A stretch of 64,000 nucleotides of DNA from Granulosicoccus sp036478565 (GTDB lineage Bacteria; Pseudomonadota; Gammaproteobacteria; Granulosicoccales; Granulosicoccaceae): contig OZ245050.1 of assembly GCA_965224525.1 (NCBI GenBank), forward strand, positions 1,116,001 to 1,180,000. Reading direction: 5' to 3'. Of this stretch, positions 33,898-42,217 are shown in pieces. Both the position numbers and the translations under genes were made by a program. How positions within the stretch are numbered: the first letter of the stretch is position 1; each line of letters starts with the position of its first letter. The notes below the pieces were generated by a model. It worked only from the letters and a program-made list of their open reading frames with translations, had not been told where the DNA came from and made no database searches.

Positions 33898-36807
33898 ATG
33901 AAACTTACTCGAAAGAGCTCGGCGCAAGGCGTGCAAATAGATGCAACTGCCAGCGCGAAACAAAACTCGGCCAGCTTGCTGGGCAGAGCGATCAATCGTC
34001 GAACTTTCCTGAAAAATTCAGGAATCACGGCGGGCGGAGCGGCACTTGCTGTTGGTGTCGGGCCGAGTATGTTGAAAAAGGCAGAAGCGGCTGAAACCTC
34101 ACCAAAAGCGGGTGTCGAAACCGAGGTTCGTCATTCAATCTGTACGCATTGTTCGGTTGGCTGCGGTATCCTGGCTGAAGTACAGAATGGTGTGTGGACC
34201 GGGCAAGAGCCCGACTACAAGTCGCCGTTGAATATGGGTGCTTATTGTGCCAAAGGCGCTTCGGTACGCGAACACGGACACGGCGACAGGCGTCTTAAAT
34301 ACCCGATGAAGCTGGTCGGCGGCAAGTGGACCCGGGTTGATTGGGATACGGCGATAAACGAAATAGGCGACCAGATGTTAAAGATTCGTGAAGAATCAAC
34401 ATCTGATTCGGTGTACTGGCTGGGTTCGGCCAAACACAATAATGAACAGTCCTATCTGTTCAGAAAATTTGCCGCACTCTGGGGTTCCAACAACGTCGAT
34501 CATCAAGCGCGTATCTGTCACTCCACAACAGTGGCTGGTGTGGCAAATACCTGGGGATACGGTGCGATGACCAACTCCTATAACGATATGCAGAAATCAA
34601 AGTCGATGTTTTTTATTGGCTCGAACGCGGCCGAGGCGCATCCAGTTGCGATGCAGCATATCTTCAAGGCCAAGGAGAATGGCTCCAAGCTGATCGTTGT
34701 TGACCCGCGTTTTACGCGAACGGCTGCACATGCCGACCAGCACATGCAAATACGCCCCGGTACTGATGTGCCCATCATCTGGGGCTTGCTCTGGCATATC
34801 TTTGAAAACGCCTGGGAAGATAAGGAATACATTCAGCAGCGTGTCTATGGCATGGATGAAATCCGTACCGAAGTTGCCAAGTGGACGCCCGATGAAGTTG
34901 AACGTGTAGCCGGCGTGCCTGAAGCCGAGATGAAGCAGGCAGCGCAGACCATGGCTGAAAACCGTCCTGGCACAGTTGTCTGGTGCATGGGTGGAACACA
35001 GCACACCATAGGTAACAACAACACACGCGCTTATTGCATTTTGCAACTGGCGCTTGGCAATGTCGGTGTTGCTGGCGGTGGCACCAACATATTCCGTGGC
35101 CATGACAACGTGCAGGGCGCAACAGATATGGGTGTGCTTTCACATACCTTGCCGGGTTACTACGGCTTGTCGGAAGGTGCCTGGAAACACTGGGCGGCGG
35201 TCTGGGACTTGGAGTATGACTGGATCAAGGCGCGCTTCGATCAGACGGCATACGAGGCCAAGGGAGACGTTCAAATTCCTCCCATGAACACAGCGGGTAT
35301 GCCGGTTTCGCGCTGGATCGACGGTGTATTGGAAGACAAGGAGAATATCGCTCAGAAAGACAACATTCGCGCCATGGTGTTGTGGGGTCACGCACCGAAC
35401 TCACAAACACGCGCACCGGAAATGAAGGTGGCGATGGAAAAGCTGGAATTGCTGGTTGTTATCGATCCCTACCCGACGCACACAGCGGTACTGCCGGATC
35501 GCAAGGACGGCATGTATTTGTTACCGGCCTGTACGCAATTTGAAACATCGGGTTCTGTAACTGCATCAAATCGTTCGCTGCAATGGCGGGACAAGGTTAT
35601 TGAGCCGCTGTTCGAGGCGAAGCCGGATCACACCATCATGCAATTGTTTGCCACCAAGCTGGGTTTCGGCAGTGAATTGACGAAGAACATTGAGGTTAAT
35701 GGTGAAGAGCCGCTGATCGAAGACATCACCCGCGAGTTCAACCGTGGCATGTGGACTATCGGCTATACCGGTCAGAGCCCGGAACGTATCAAGGCGCATA
35801 TGGAGCATCGTCATACCTTTGATGAAACAACACTGCAGGCTAAAGGTGGTCCGCTGGATGGTGAGTATTACGGTATGCCATGGCCGTGCTGGGGCACCGC
35901 CGAGATGAAACACCCGGGTACTCCTAACCTGTATGACCCGAGTAAATCAGTCGCCGAAGGCGGACTGAATTTTCGTGCTCGCTTTGGTGTTGAACGCGAT
36001 GGCGTTAACCTGCTGGCCGAAGGTTCCTGGTCGAAAGGTGCAGAGATTGAAGACGGTTATCCGGAGTTCACCGCCGATATGCTCAAGCAATTGGGCTGGT
36101 GGGATGATCTGACTGACGACGAAAAGAAGCTTGCTGAAGGCAAGAACTGGAAAACCGATCGCTCAGGTGGTATTCAACGGGTGGCCATCGAACATGGCTG
36201 CGCACCGTTTGGCAACGCCAAGGCAAGGGCTGTGGTTTGGACTTTCCCGGATCCGGTGCCGGTGCATCGTGAGCCGCTGTATACCACGCGTCGTGATCTG
36301 GTCGCAGATTACCCGACCTATGAAGATCGCAAATCCCACTATCGGCTGCCCACTCGCTATGGCTCGATTCAGGCCGAGGACTATTCAAAGGATTTCCCGC
36401 TGATACATACCAGTGGGCGCCTTGTAGAATATGAGGGCGGCGGCGATGAATCACGATCCAATCCCTGGCTGGCCGAATTGCAGCAGGACATGTTTGTTGA
36501 AATCAATCCCTCTGACGCCAATGACATTGGCATTGAAGATGAGCAAATGGTCTGGCTGGAAGGCCCGGAAGGCGGCAAGATCAACATCAAGGCCATGCTG
36601 ACTGACAGAGTTGCACGCGGTGTTGTCTTTACGCCGTTCCACTTTGGTGGCCATTATCAGGGAAAGGATTTACTGGATAAATACCCGGAGGGTGCTGCAC
36701 CGTATGTTCGAGGTGAATCAAACAACACGGCCATGACCTACGGCTATGATTCCGTAACCCAGATGCAGGAAACCAAGTGTTCCCTGTGCAAAATAACCGC
36801 AGCCTGA
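33898..36807 (+). CDS. fdhA: formate dehydrogenase alpha subunit (Mo/W-bisMGD)
   Basis: A 969-residue catalytic subunit. A twin-arginine leader (NRRTFLKNSGITAGG) sits about 35 residues in. A [4Fe-4S] site CTHCSVGCG..., then GAYCAKG, and the molybdopterin core follow. The active-site ligand is Cys207 (HQARICHS), not selenocysteine. The enzyme oxidises formate to CO2 in the periplasm and passes electrons to the beta subunit. Length is typical of membrane-bound, NAD-independent enzymes. The chaperone, small TAT protein and cytochrome neighbours agree with this. The C-terminus has a short cysteine-containing tail (CSLCKI). Confidence 0.95.
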   Translation: MKLTRKSSAQGVQIDATASAKQNSASLLGRAINRRTFLKNSGITAGGAALAVGVGPSMLKKAEAAETSPKAGVETEVRHSICTHCSVGCGILAEVQNGVWTGQEPDYKSPLNMGAYCAKGASVREHGHGDRRLKYPMKLVGGKWTRVDWDTAINEIGDQMLKIREESTSDSVYWLGSAKHNNEQSYLFRKFAALWGSNNVDHQARICHSTTVAGVANTWGYGAMTNSYNDMQKSKSMFFIGSNAAEAHPVAMQHIFKAKENGSKLIVVDPRFTRTAAHADQHMQIRPGTDVPIIWGLLWHIFENAWEDKEYIQQRVYGMDEIRTEVAKWTPDEVERVAGVPEAEMKQAAQTMAENRPGTVVWCMGGTQHTIGNNNTRAYCILQLALGNVGVAGGGTNIFRGHDNVQGATDMGVLSHTLPGYYGLSEGAWKHWAAVWDLEYDWIKARFDQTAYEAKGDVQIPPMNTAGMPVSRWIDGVLEDKENIAQKDNIRAMVLWGHAPNSQTRAPEMKVAMEKLELLVVIDPYPTHTAVLPDRKDGMYLLPACTQFETSGSVTASNRSLQWRDKVIEPLFEAKPDHTIMQLFATKLGFGSELTKNIEVNGEEPLIEDITREFNRGMWTIGYTGQSPERIKAHMEHRHTFDETTLQAKGGPLDGEYYGMPWPCWGTAEMKHPGTPNLYDPSKSVAEGGLNFRARFGVERDGVNLLAEGSWSKGAEIEDGYPEFTADMLKQLGWWDDLTDDEKKLAEGKNWKTDRSGGIQRVAIEHGCAPFGNAKARAVVWTFPDPVPVHREPLYTTRRDLVADYPTYEDRKSHYRLPTRYGSIQAEDYSKDFPLIHTSGRLVEYEGGGDESRSNPWLAELQQDMFVEINPSDANDIGIEDEQMVWLEGPEGGKINIKAMLTDRVARGVVFTPFHFGGHYQGKDLLDKYPEGAAPYVRGESNNTAMTYGYDSVTQMQETKCSLCKITAA

Positions 36808-36823
36808 ACGCGAGGAGAACACT

Positions 36824-37414
36824 ATGGCTAGAATGAAATTTCTCTGCGATGCCGAACGCTGCATCGAATGTAATGGTTGTGTTACTGCGTGCAAGAACGA
36901 GCACGAAGTACCCTGGGGAGTTAATCGTCGGCGGGTTGTTACGCTGGATGATGGTCAGCCGGGTGAAAAATCAATATCGGTAGCCTGTATGCACTGTACC
37001 GACGCACCTTGTCAGGCAGTGTGCCCGGTAGATTGTTTCTACACCACTGACGATGGCATCGTGTTGCACGACAAGGATCTGTGCATAGGTTGCGGCTACT
37101 GCTTCTATGCCTGTCCATTTGGTGCGCCACAATATCCGCAACAGAGCTCATTCGGTGCACGTGGCAAGATGGACAAGTGCACCTTCTGTGCCGGTGGTCC
37201 GGATGAAGACATGAGCGATGCTGAATTTGAAAAATACGGGCGCAACCGTATTGCCGAAGGCAAGTTGCCGCTGTGCGCAGAGATGTGCTCAACGCGCGCA
37301 CTGATTGCCGGTGATGGTGATGAGGTGGCGGATATCTATCGCGAACGAGTATTGCGTCGCGGCGGCCGTCCGCAAACCTGGGGTTGGGAAACCGCTTACG
37401 ACAAGCAGGGATGA
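36824..37414 (+). CDS. fdhB: formate dehydrogenase beta subunit, iron-sulfur
   Basis: A 196-residue electron-transfer subunit with four [4Fe-4S] motifs, including CIECNGCVTACKNEHEVPWG, CMHCTDAPCQAVCPV, CIGCGYCFYACPFGAP and CTFC...CAEMC. It relays electrons from the catalytic subunit to the membrane cytochrome. There is no C-terminal membrane helix, unlike E. coli FdnH, so anchoring depends on the gamma subunit. A GAGGAG site precedes the ATG, and the stop overlaps the next gene (ATGA). Confidence 0.95.
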   Translation: MARMKFLCDAERCIECNGCVTACKNEHEVPWGVNRRRVVTLDDGQPGEKSISVACMHCTDAPCQAVCPVDCFYTTDDGIVLHDKDLCIGCGYCFYACPFGAPQYPQQSSFGARGKMDKCTFCAGGPDEDMSDAEFEKYGRNRIAEGKLPLCAEMCSTRALIAGDGDEVADIYRERVLRRGGRPQTWGWETAYDKQG

Positions 37415-38556
37415 GCGCCAGTACGCGTGTGCCGGAGAACAACATGCAGAAATCCAGAATGAGCAAGGCGAGAAAACGTCGTATTAGCACTTGGAGTCTG
37501 GTTGCCATTCTGGGGCTGGCCTTCGCGCTTCCGCTAGCCAGTTATTCGATTCATTGGTTTGGTGGAGTGGCGGTAGCACAGGATGCCGGTAGCCAGGCCG
37601 TGAATCCGCGCTCTGGTTTCTGGCGAGCTGTACGAGAAGGGGGGGTAGGTGTCTCTACCGTTAAAGGCGACGGCGCAAATGTATTGATGCAATCCGGTGG
37701 CAACGATTGGCGGCAAAGCAGAGACAGCCCGTTGATGCAGAAATTACCGTGGTTGATTGCTGGTATGGCAGGCTTGTTGTTGCTCTATCACTTGATTCAC
37801 GGTCGCAATAAGCTGGCTGTCACACCGCTGTCCGGGCGGCGGATCAAGCGCTGGAATGCGCTTGATCGTATGGTGCACTGGATAACTGCTCTGTCGTTCA
37901 TTGCCCTGGCGATTACCGGGCTTAGTATGATGATCGGCAAGGCGCTGTTGATTCCGCTGCTTGGCAAGGCTGGTTTTGCCATGTGGGCGCAGACATCGAT
38001 AACCGTTCATAACGTAATCGGCCCGCTTTTCAGTGTTGGCATTGTGCTGATGATCCTGTTATGGGTCTGGTATAACTTCCCTGCAAAAGGCGATTGGCAG
38101 TGGGTTAAGGCAGGGGGTGGTCTGTTTTCCAAAAATCATCCGTCAGCGGGACGCATGAATTTCGGTGAAAAAACCTGGTTCTGGCTGGTGGCAATTGGCG
38201 GTTTTTTTGTCTGCCTAACCGGTATTGTGCTGGTCGCACCGGCCTATGGCATCAGTTTACCGTTTGTCGAGGGCGTGCGTGCTCAGATGCAACAGGCTAG
38301 TACGGTGCATACTGTATTGACAGTTGTGTGGACCGCTATCGCCCTGGGACATATTTACATCGGTTCTTTAGGAACAGAAGGTGCGCTGGAAGGCATGTCG
38401 ACCGGCTACGTATCGGAAGAATGGGCAGTGCAGCATCATGATCTCTGGGCTGCGAAAATGTCGGCCAAAGGTAAAGTGCTGGAGCTTGGTACAGAATACG
38501 CCGAAGGTACTCTGCCAGACAACGTTGTGCGACAGCCTGTTGAGGCACCTCGCTAG
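37411..38556 (+). CDS. formate dehydrogenase gamma subunit, cytochrome b
   Basis: A 381-residue membrane anchor from ATG 37411. An N-terminal signal-like helix is followed by a periplasmic stretch of about 70 residues and then four or five helices: LPWLIAGMAGLLLLYHL, WITALSFIALAITGLSMM, SVGIVLMILLWVWY and WFWLVAIGGFFVCLTGIV. Histidines in RMVHWITAL, VHNVIGP and LGHIYIGSL are likely haem b ligands. Electrons would go to the quinone pool. It starts inside the last codon of fdhB. Confidence 0.93.
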   Translation: MSASTRVPENNMQKSRMSKARKRRISTWSLVAILGLAFALPLASYSIHWFGGVAVAQDAGSQAVNPRSGFWRAVREGGVGVSTVKGDGANVLMQSGGNDWRQSRDSPLMQKLPWLIAGMAGLLLLYHLIHGRNKLAVTPLSGRRIKRWNALDRMVHWITALSFIALAITGLSMMIGKALLIPLLGKAGFAMWAQTSITVHNVIGPLFSVGIVLMILLWVWYNFPAKGDWQWVKAGGGLFSKNHPSAGRMNFGEKTWFWLVAIGGFFVCLTGIVLVAPAYGISLPFVEGVRAQMQQASTVHTVLTVVWTAIALGHIYIGSLGTEGALEGMSTGYVSEEWAVQHHDLWAAKMSAKGKVLELGTEYAEGTLPDNVVRQPVEAPR

Positions 38557-39091
38557 TCATACTGGTTACGTAGCTGTGGGCTGCTTTCCTGATGAAGTGG
38601 TAGTGGCACTGCACAACGGCGGTGTCACGGTTACTTGCGTTCCAGTGCAAATAGACGGTGAGGACTGGAAAGCAGCGCTGTTCTACGTTATGGCGGCGGA
38701 TTCACCAAGTCTGCTGGATGGCGGTCCGTTTGCAGTATCACTTGAGCTTGACTTGCACGAACATGACAACGGTACGCTGGTAGAACTCGTATTTGAAATT
38801 GATACACCCAACGCACCTCTACAGGGTACTGTCATGTTTCTGACCGGGCACAGCAGTACACATTATGACACCATGAAACTGCTTGCAAGCCAGACAGATC
38901 TGCCGCTGTTTATTGGCAACGAATATTGCCAGATATTGACGCAACAACGCATTCCCCTGAATGATACTTACCGCTCCGGTTTCCGGCAGTTGCTCGAGGA
39001 ATCAGTTTCGCGGGATGCGCTGATCAGGCTTTCCGGTCGCTATGACCCTGACAAGGTGTTTGTCGATGTGCTTGGTCTGTCGGCAGACTGA
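38540..39091 (+). CDS. unknown protein coupled to the formate dehydrogenase operon
   Basis: A protein of roughly 183 residues overlapping the end of the gamma subunit gene. No ATG is near; TTG 38540, TTG 38525 or GTG 38576 could start it, so the N-terminus is uncertain. The sequence contains GYVAVGCFPDEVVVAL, VTVTCVPVQIDGEDWK and LDLHEHDNGTLVELVFEID. No signal peptide or cofactor motif is seen, and I do not recognise a family. Its position suggests a role linked to the formate enzyme, but that is only context. Confidence 0.6.
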   Translation: MRHLASHTGYVAVGCFPDEVVVALHNGGVTVTCVPVQIDGEDWKAALFYVMAADSPSLLDGGPFAVSLELDLHEHDNGTLVELVFEIDTPNAPLQGTVMFLTGHSSTHYDTMKLLASQTDLPLFIGNEYCQILTQQRIPLNDTYRSGFRQLLEESVSRDALIRLSGRYDPDKVFVDVLGLSAD

Positions 39092-39120
39092 AATTGATTA
39101 CCAGCACACGACTGTTGTGC

Positions 39121-39906
39121 ATGCGCGCTGCGCTCTGTATGCAATTCACTGTGTTTGTATTGACTGGTGTTGGTGCAAATGCAGCTGAGTCGATAGCTAA
39201 ACCTTCCAGTTTGAACCATGAATTACGTGCTGACTGGAGCAAGGCCATCGTCGGCGATAAAGTACCAGCGCTGGCTCTATTGTGGGAAACAGAATCATCG
39301 GCGGCGTTGTTATCAGTCAAAGCAGGCAATGGCAAGACTGCATTGATGGCAGCTTGTAAAAAAGGTGATCAGGAATTCGCTATGCAGCTTGTCAAGGCCG
39401 GTGCGGACATTAATGCATTGACCTCGACAAACGGCACGGCCTTGATGTTTGCCGTACTTGGCAATCGTTTGTCAGTTGCCATGTGGTTGCAGTCAGCAGG
39501 TGCCGACATTAACCAACAGGGCAGTAATGGCTGGAGTGCCATGATTATTGCGGCGGCTTTGGGACTTGACGAGATGGTCGATTGGCTGTTGTCGGTTGAT
39601 GCCGATGCAAATGCGGTTGATGTCTATCGATTTACCCCATTAATGCGAGCTGTCGATAACGGCCACCTGGGGGCAGCGCGTTTGCTTTTGAATGCACCTG
39701 GTGTCAATCCGGATGCGCAGAATGAAGTGGGCAATACAGCACTGCATCATGCGATTGGTAACAACGATATTGCGCTGGTAACGGTGTTGCTTGAATATCA
39801 GGCTGATAGTTTGTTGGCAAACAGGGAAGGACTTACGCCAATGCATTTGGCGGCCGAATCGGACGGGGTCTTGTCAGTGTTGCAGCGTTTTCAGTCTGTG
39901 GATTGA
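39121..39906 (+). CDS. exported ankyrin-repeat protein
   Basis: A 261-residue protein with a signal peptide (MRAALCMQFTVFVL...GANA) from ATG 39121; TTG 39094 would add nine residues. The mature part is a chain of five or six ankyrin repeats, with NGKTALMAACKKGDQEFAMQ, GTALMFAVLGNR, GWSAMIIAAALG, TPLMRAVDNGHLGAARLL and NTALHHAIGNNDIALV. Ankyrins bind proteins; periplasmic ones have been linked to catalase protection. The partner is not visible here. It is the last gene of the formate region. Confidence 0.85.
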   Translation: MRAALCMQFTVFVLTGVGANAAESIAKPSSLNHELRADWSKAIVGDKVPALALLWETESSAALLSVKAGNGKTALMAACKKGDQEFAMQLVKAGADINALTSTNGTALMFAVLGNRLSVAMWLQSAGADINQQGSNGWSAMIIAAALGLDEMVDWLLSVDADANAVDVYRFTPLMRAVDNGHLGAARLLLNAPGVNPDAQNEVGNTALHHAIGNNDIALVTVLLEYQADSLLANREGLTPMHLAAESDGVLSVLQRFQSVD

Positions 39907-40137
39907 TCTATCAGACAGGCAACGCCGTGTTGCTTATCAGTCGCCTTGCTGAGCTGAAAGACATGGAAAATGGCTGTGAAAACAATCGTTTACTTTTGCT
40001 CCGGACTTTTCTTGCCTGTTTGTGTAGAGCTATACATCCGTTGAGTACCTATAGTGATTGACTAGCCGAAGTCAGGCGAACGCGCATTTCATTTGACTTC
40101 ATGTTATTCGACAGTTTCGGAGCGAAAGGTACAAATT

Positions 40138-40863
40138 ATGGAAATGAAGATCGAATTCAGGGACGTTGGGCACAAGCTACGTGTGGCAGGTCTGTTGTGC
40201 GCTGTAGTGACATCCGTTGCAGCCTGTTCGTCAAATGACGATGACAGCCTAGACGACGTGCTTGATGACCCTGTAAGTACTGTGGATGAGACAGGGAATC
40301 CTATCCCTGTAACGGGTACACCCGATGCACCCGATGCACCCGATGCACCCGATGCACCCGATGCACCCGATGAGCCAGGCACGCCCGATGAGCCAGGTAC
40401 GCCCGATGAGCCAGGTACGCCCGATGAGCCAGGTACGCCCGATGAGCCAGGTACGCCCGATGAGCCAGGCACGCCCGATACTGACGGCGACGGCGTGGAT
40501 GACTTAACCGAAGCCGAAGCGCTCACAACAGGACTCACAACAAGATATGAGTCGGCTGAAGATCATGATGCGTGGACTTGCGTCTCCGACAATGAGGGTG
40601 TTGTTCTTTATGAGTTTTACGCAGCTGGCAGAGGGCCGGAGTCAAGTCCAGAGCAAACCGGCGTTACATACGGCCCGGGTAATGTCGCTGTAGAGGATCG
40701 GCAGCAGTTTGGCTGGGAAGTTACGGGGCCGACCGCCATGATGCTGGATATGCCGGATATAGGTGAACAGGTTGACTGGACAAGTATCACTTTTACTGAT
40801 GATCGGGGCTCATTCAGTGCCGATAGCAGTACTTTGGGTCACCTGGAGTGCACGACGATATAG
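40138..40863 (+). CDS. repeat-stalk lipoprotein, copy 1
   Basis: A 241-residue lipoprotein with lipobox VAAC at Cys30. After an acidic stretch comes a low-complexity stalk: five DAP units, six DEPGTP units, then DTDGDGVDD, which resembles a calcium-binding loop. The C-terminal domain of about 110 residues starts at LTTRYESAEDHDAWTC and has two cysteines. That domain is shared with the next gene but I do not recognise it. Stalk plus domain suggests a surface- or wall-spanning display. Copy 2 starts 232 bases downstream. Confidence 0.8.
   Translation: MEMKIEFRDVGHKLRVAGLLCAVVTSVAACSSNDDDSLDDVLDDPVSTVDETGNPIPVTGTPDAPDAPDAPDAPDAPDEPGTPDEPGTPDEPGTPDEPGTPDEPGTPDEPGTPDTDGDGVDDLTEAEALTTGLTTRYESAEDHDAWTCVSDNEGVVLYEFYAAGRGPESSPEQTGVTYGPGNVAVEDRQQFGWEVTGPTAMMLDMPDIGEQVDWTSITFTDDRGSFSADSSTLGHLECTTI
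40321..40473 (+). repeat. tandem 9-bp and 18-bp coding repeats
   Basis: Five copies of cccgatgca (40321-40365) followed by six copies of an 18-base unit beginning cccgatgagccagg (40366-40473). Both unit lengths are multiples of three, so copy-number changes keep the frame. They encode the Asp/Pro stalk of the first lipoprotein. Confidence 0.95.
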
Positions 40864-40882
40864 GTTTTGGGAAAACTCTTCC

Positions 40883-40909
40883 GGCAGGCGACATGGTTTG
40901 TCGTCTGCC
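40883..40909 (+). terminator. hairpin terminator after lipoprotein copy 1
   Basis: GGCAGGCGAC (40883-40892) and GTCGTCTGCC (40900-40909) pair as a 10-bp stem with one GU pair and a 7-base loop, 19 bases after the stop. There is no strong T tract. Confidence 0.6.
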
Positions 40910-41095
40910 AGTCAGTGGATAGTTTCCGTACCGGAATACACATAGTGAGACCGGCTAGACCTTTTACCAGTCTGTCGTGTAGAGCTATGTGTCAGTAAAG
41001 TATCTTATAGTAGGCGAGCAGTAGTCAGGTGGTTGAAACATGAACTCCTGGCGTCTCAAAATCGACCCGTCTTGAAGCCTAAAGGTACTTAAACC

Positions 41096-42124
41096 ATGGA
41101 AATACAGTCTGAATCTGCAGACGGCGCTATTGATGTCCAGGAAAGCCTGGATCGAGTTCACCACTTTAGCGAACGCAAATTGCGCATCGTTGGTTTGTTT
41201 TGCGTTGTAGTGGCATCACTTGCAGCCTGTTCGTCAAGTAACAACGACAATTCAGCCGATGCACCTAATGCCCCACTGGGTTCTGTCGGGAATCCGGTCC
41301 CCGTGCCGGATCAACCCAATGCACCGGATGACCAGGTGACCGATCCGGGCGGACCGAATACACCAGATGAACCAAGCGGCCCGAATGTGCCGGATCAACC
41401 CAATGCACCGGATGACCAGGTAGCCGATCCGGGTGGGTCGGAAACACCGGATGAACCAAGCGGTCCAAATGTGCCGGATCAACCCGATTTACCGGATGAC
41501 CAGGTAGCCGATCCGGGTGGGTCGGATACGCCGGATGGACCAAGCGGGCCGAATGTGCCGGATCGCCCCAATTTACCGGATGACCAGGTAGCCGATCCGG
41601 GTGGGTCGGATACGCCGGATGGACCAAGCGGGCCGAATGTGCCGGATCGCCCCAATTTACCAGATGACCAGGTAGCCGATCCGGGTGGGTCGGATACGCC
41701 GGATGGACCAAGTGGACCGAATGTGCCAGATCAGCCCGATTTACCGGATGATCAGGTTGCCGATCCGGGCACTGACTTAACGGGTGACTTGACCAATGCG
41801 CTAACAACGCGATATGAATCAGCAGAGGATCATCATGCGTGGACTTGCGTCTCCGACAATGACGGAGTTGTCTTGTATGAGTTTTACGCGCCTGGAAGGG
41901 GGCCTGAGGCAAATCCCGAGCAAACCGGAGTTACATACGGCCCTGGCAATATTGCTGATGGACAGAAGTTCGCCTGGGAAGTTACGTCGCCGACTGCCCT
42001 GATACTGGACATGCCGGAGGTTGGCGAGCAGGTAGACTGGACAAGTATCTCATTCGCAGTCGACCTGGGATCGTTCACAGCCGAAAGCAGTACTCAGGGC
42101 CATCTGCAGTGCAATACGCTATAG
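41096..42124 (+). CDS. repeat-stalk lipoprotein, copy 2
   Basis: A 342-residue paralogue of the preceding gene. Its N-terminus is extended, and the lipobox LAAC is at Cys45. The stalk is different: a 28-residue unit (D-x-P-x-x-PDDQVADPGGS...) repeated five times plus a partial copy. The C-terminal domain is nearly the same as in copy 1: LTTRYESAEDHHAWTC, YEFYAPGRGPE, TGVTYGPGN, GEQVDWTSI. The upstream regions of the two genes also share GTGTAGAGCTAT and AGTCAGG, so promoter and gene duplicated together and only the stalk diverged. Confidence 0.82.
   Translation: MEIQSESADGAIDVQESLDRVHHFSERKLRIVGLFCVVVASLAACSSSNNDNSADAPNAPLGSVGNPVPVPDQPNAPDDQVTDPGGPNTPDEPSGPNVPDQPNAPDDQVADPGGSETPDEPSGPNVPDQPDLPDDQVADPGGSDTPDGPSGPNVPDRPNLPDDQVADPGGSDTPDGPSGPNVPDRPNLPDDQVADPGGSDTPDGPSGPNVPDQPDLPDDQVADPGTDLTGDLTNALTTRYESAEDHHAWTCVSDNDGVVLYEFYAPGRGPEANPEQTGVTYGPGNIADGQKFAWEVTSPTALILDMPEVGEQVDWTSISFAVDLGSFTAESSTQGHLQCNTL
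41309..41770 (+). repeat. 84-bp tandem coding repeats
   Basis: Five 84-base units (41309-41728) and a 42-base partial unit (41729-41770). Units 3, 4 and 5 are almost identical, which points to recent amplification, while units 1 and 2 have drifted. The length is a multiple of three and codes for the stalk. Confidence 0.95.
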
Positions 42125-42141
42125 ATTGAGAGAATAGTCTA

Positions 42142-42175
42142 CTCGGGCGGGTGTAGTCTATGCCGCCTGCCCGGG
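42142..42175 (+). terminator. hairpin terminator after lipoprotein copy 2
   Basis: CTCGGGCGGG (42142-42151) can pair with CCTGCCCGGG (42166-42175), a 10-bp stem with two GU pairs, a 14-base loop and a short T run after it. It lies 18 bases past the stop. Confidence 0.5.
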
Positions 42176-42217
42176 TTTGATCTGTTGTCACTCTAGCCAG
42201 AAGCTGCATTCGTTGCA

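Noticed and set aside
33898..36807. Selenocysteine in the formate dehydrogenase
   Set aside because: There is no in-frame TGA; the active-site residue is Cys207.
40104..40538. Long open frame on the minus strand opposite the first lipoprotein
   Set aside because: It is the antisense of the Asp/Pro repeats, giving a Ser/Gly repeat. The plus frame has a lipobox and a conserved domain.
41309..41770. Regular repeat array that could be mistaken for CRISPR
   Set aside because: The units are directly adjacent with no spacers, are 84 bases long and stay in frame inside a coding region. They encode a protein stalk.
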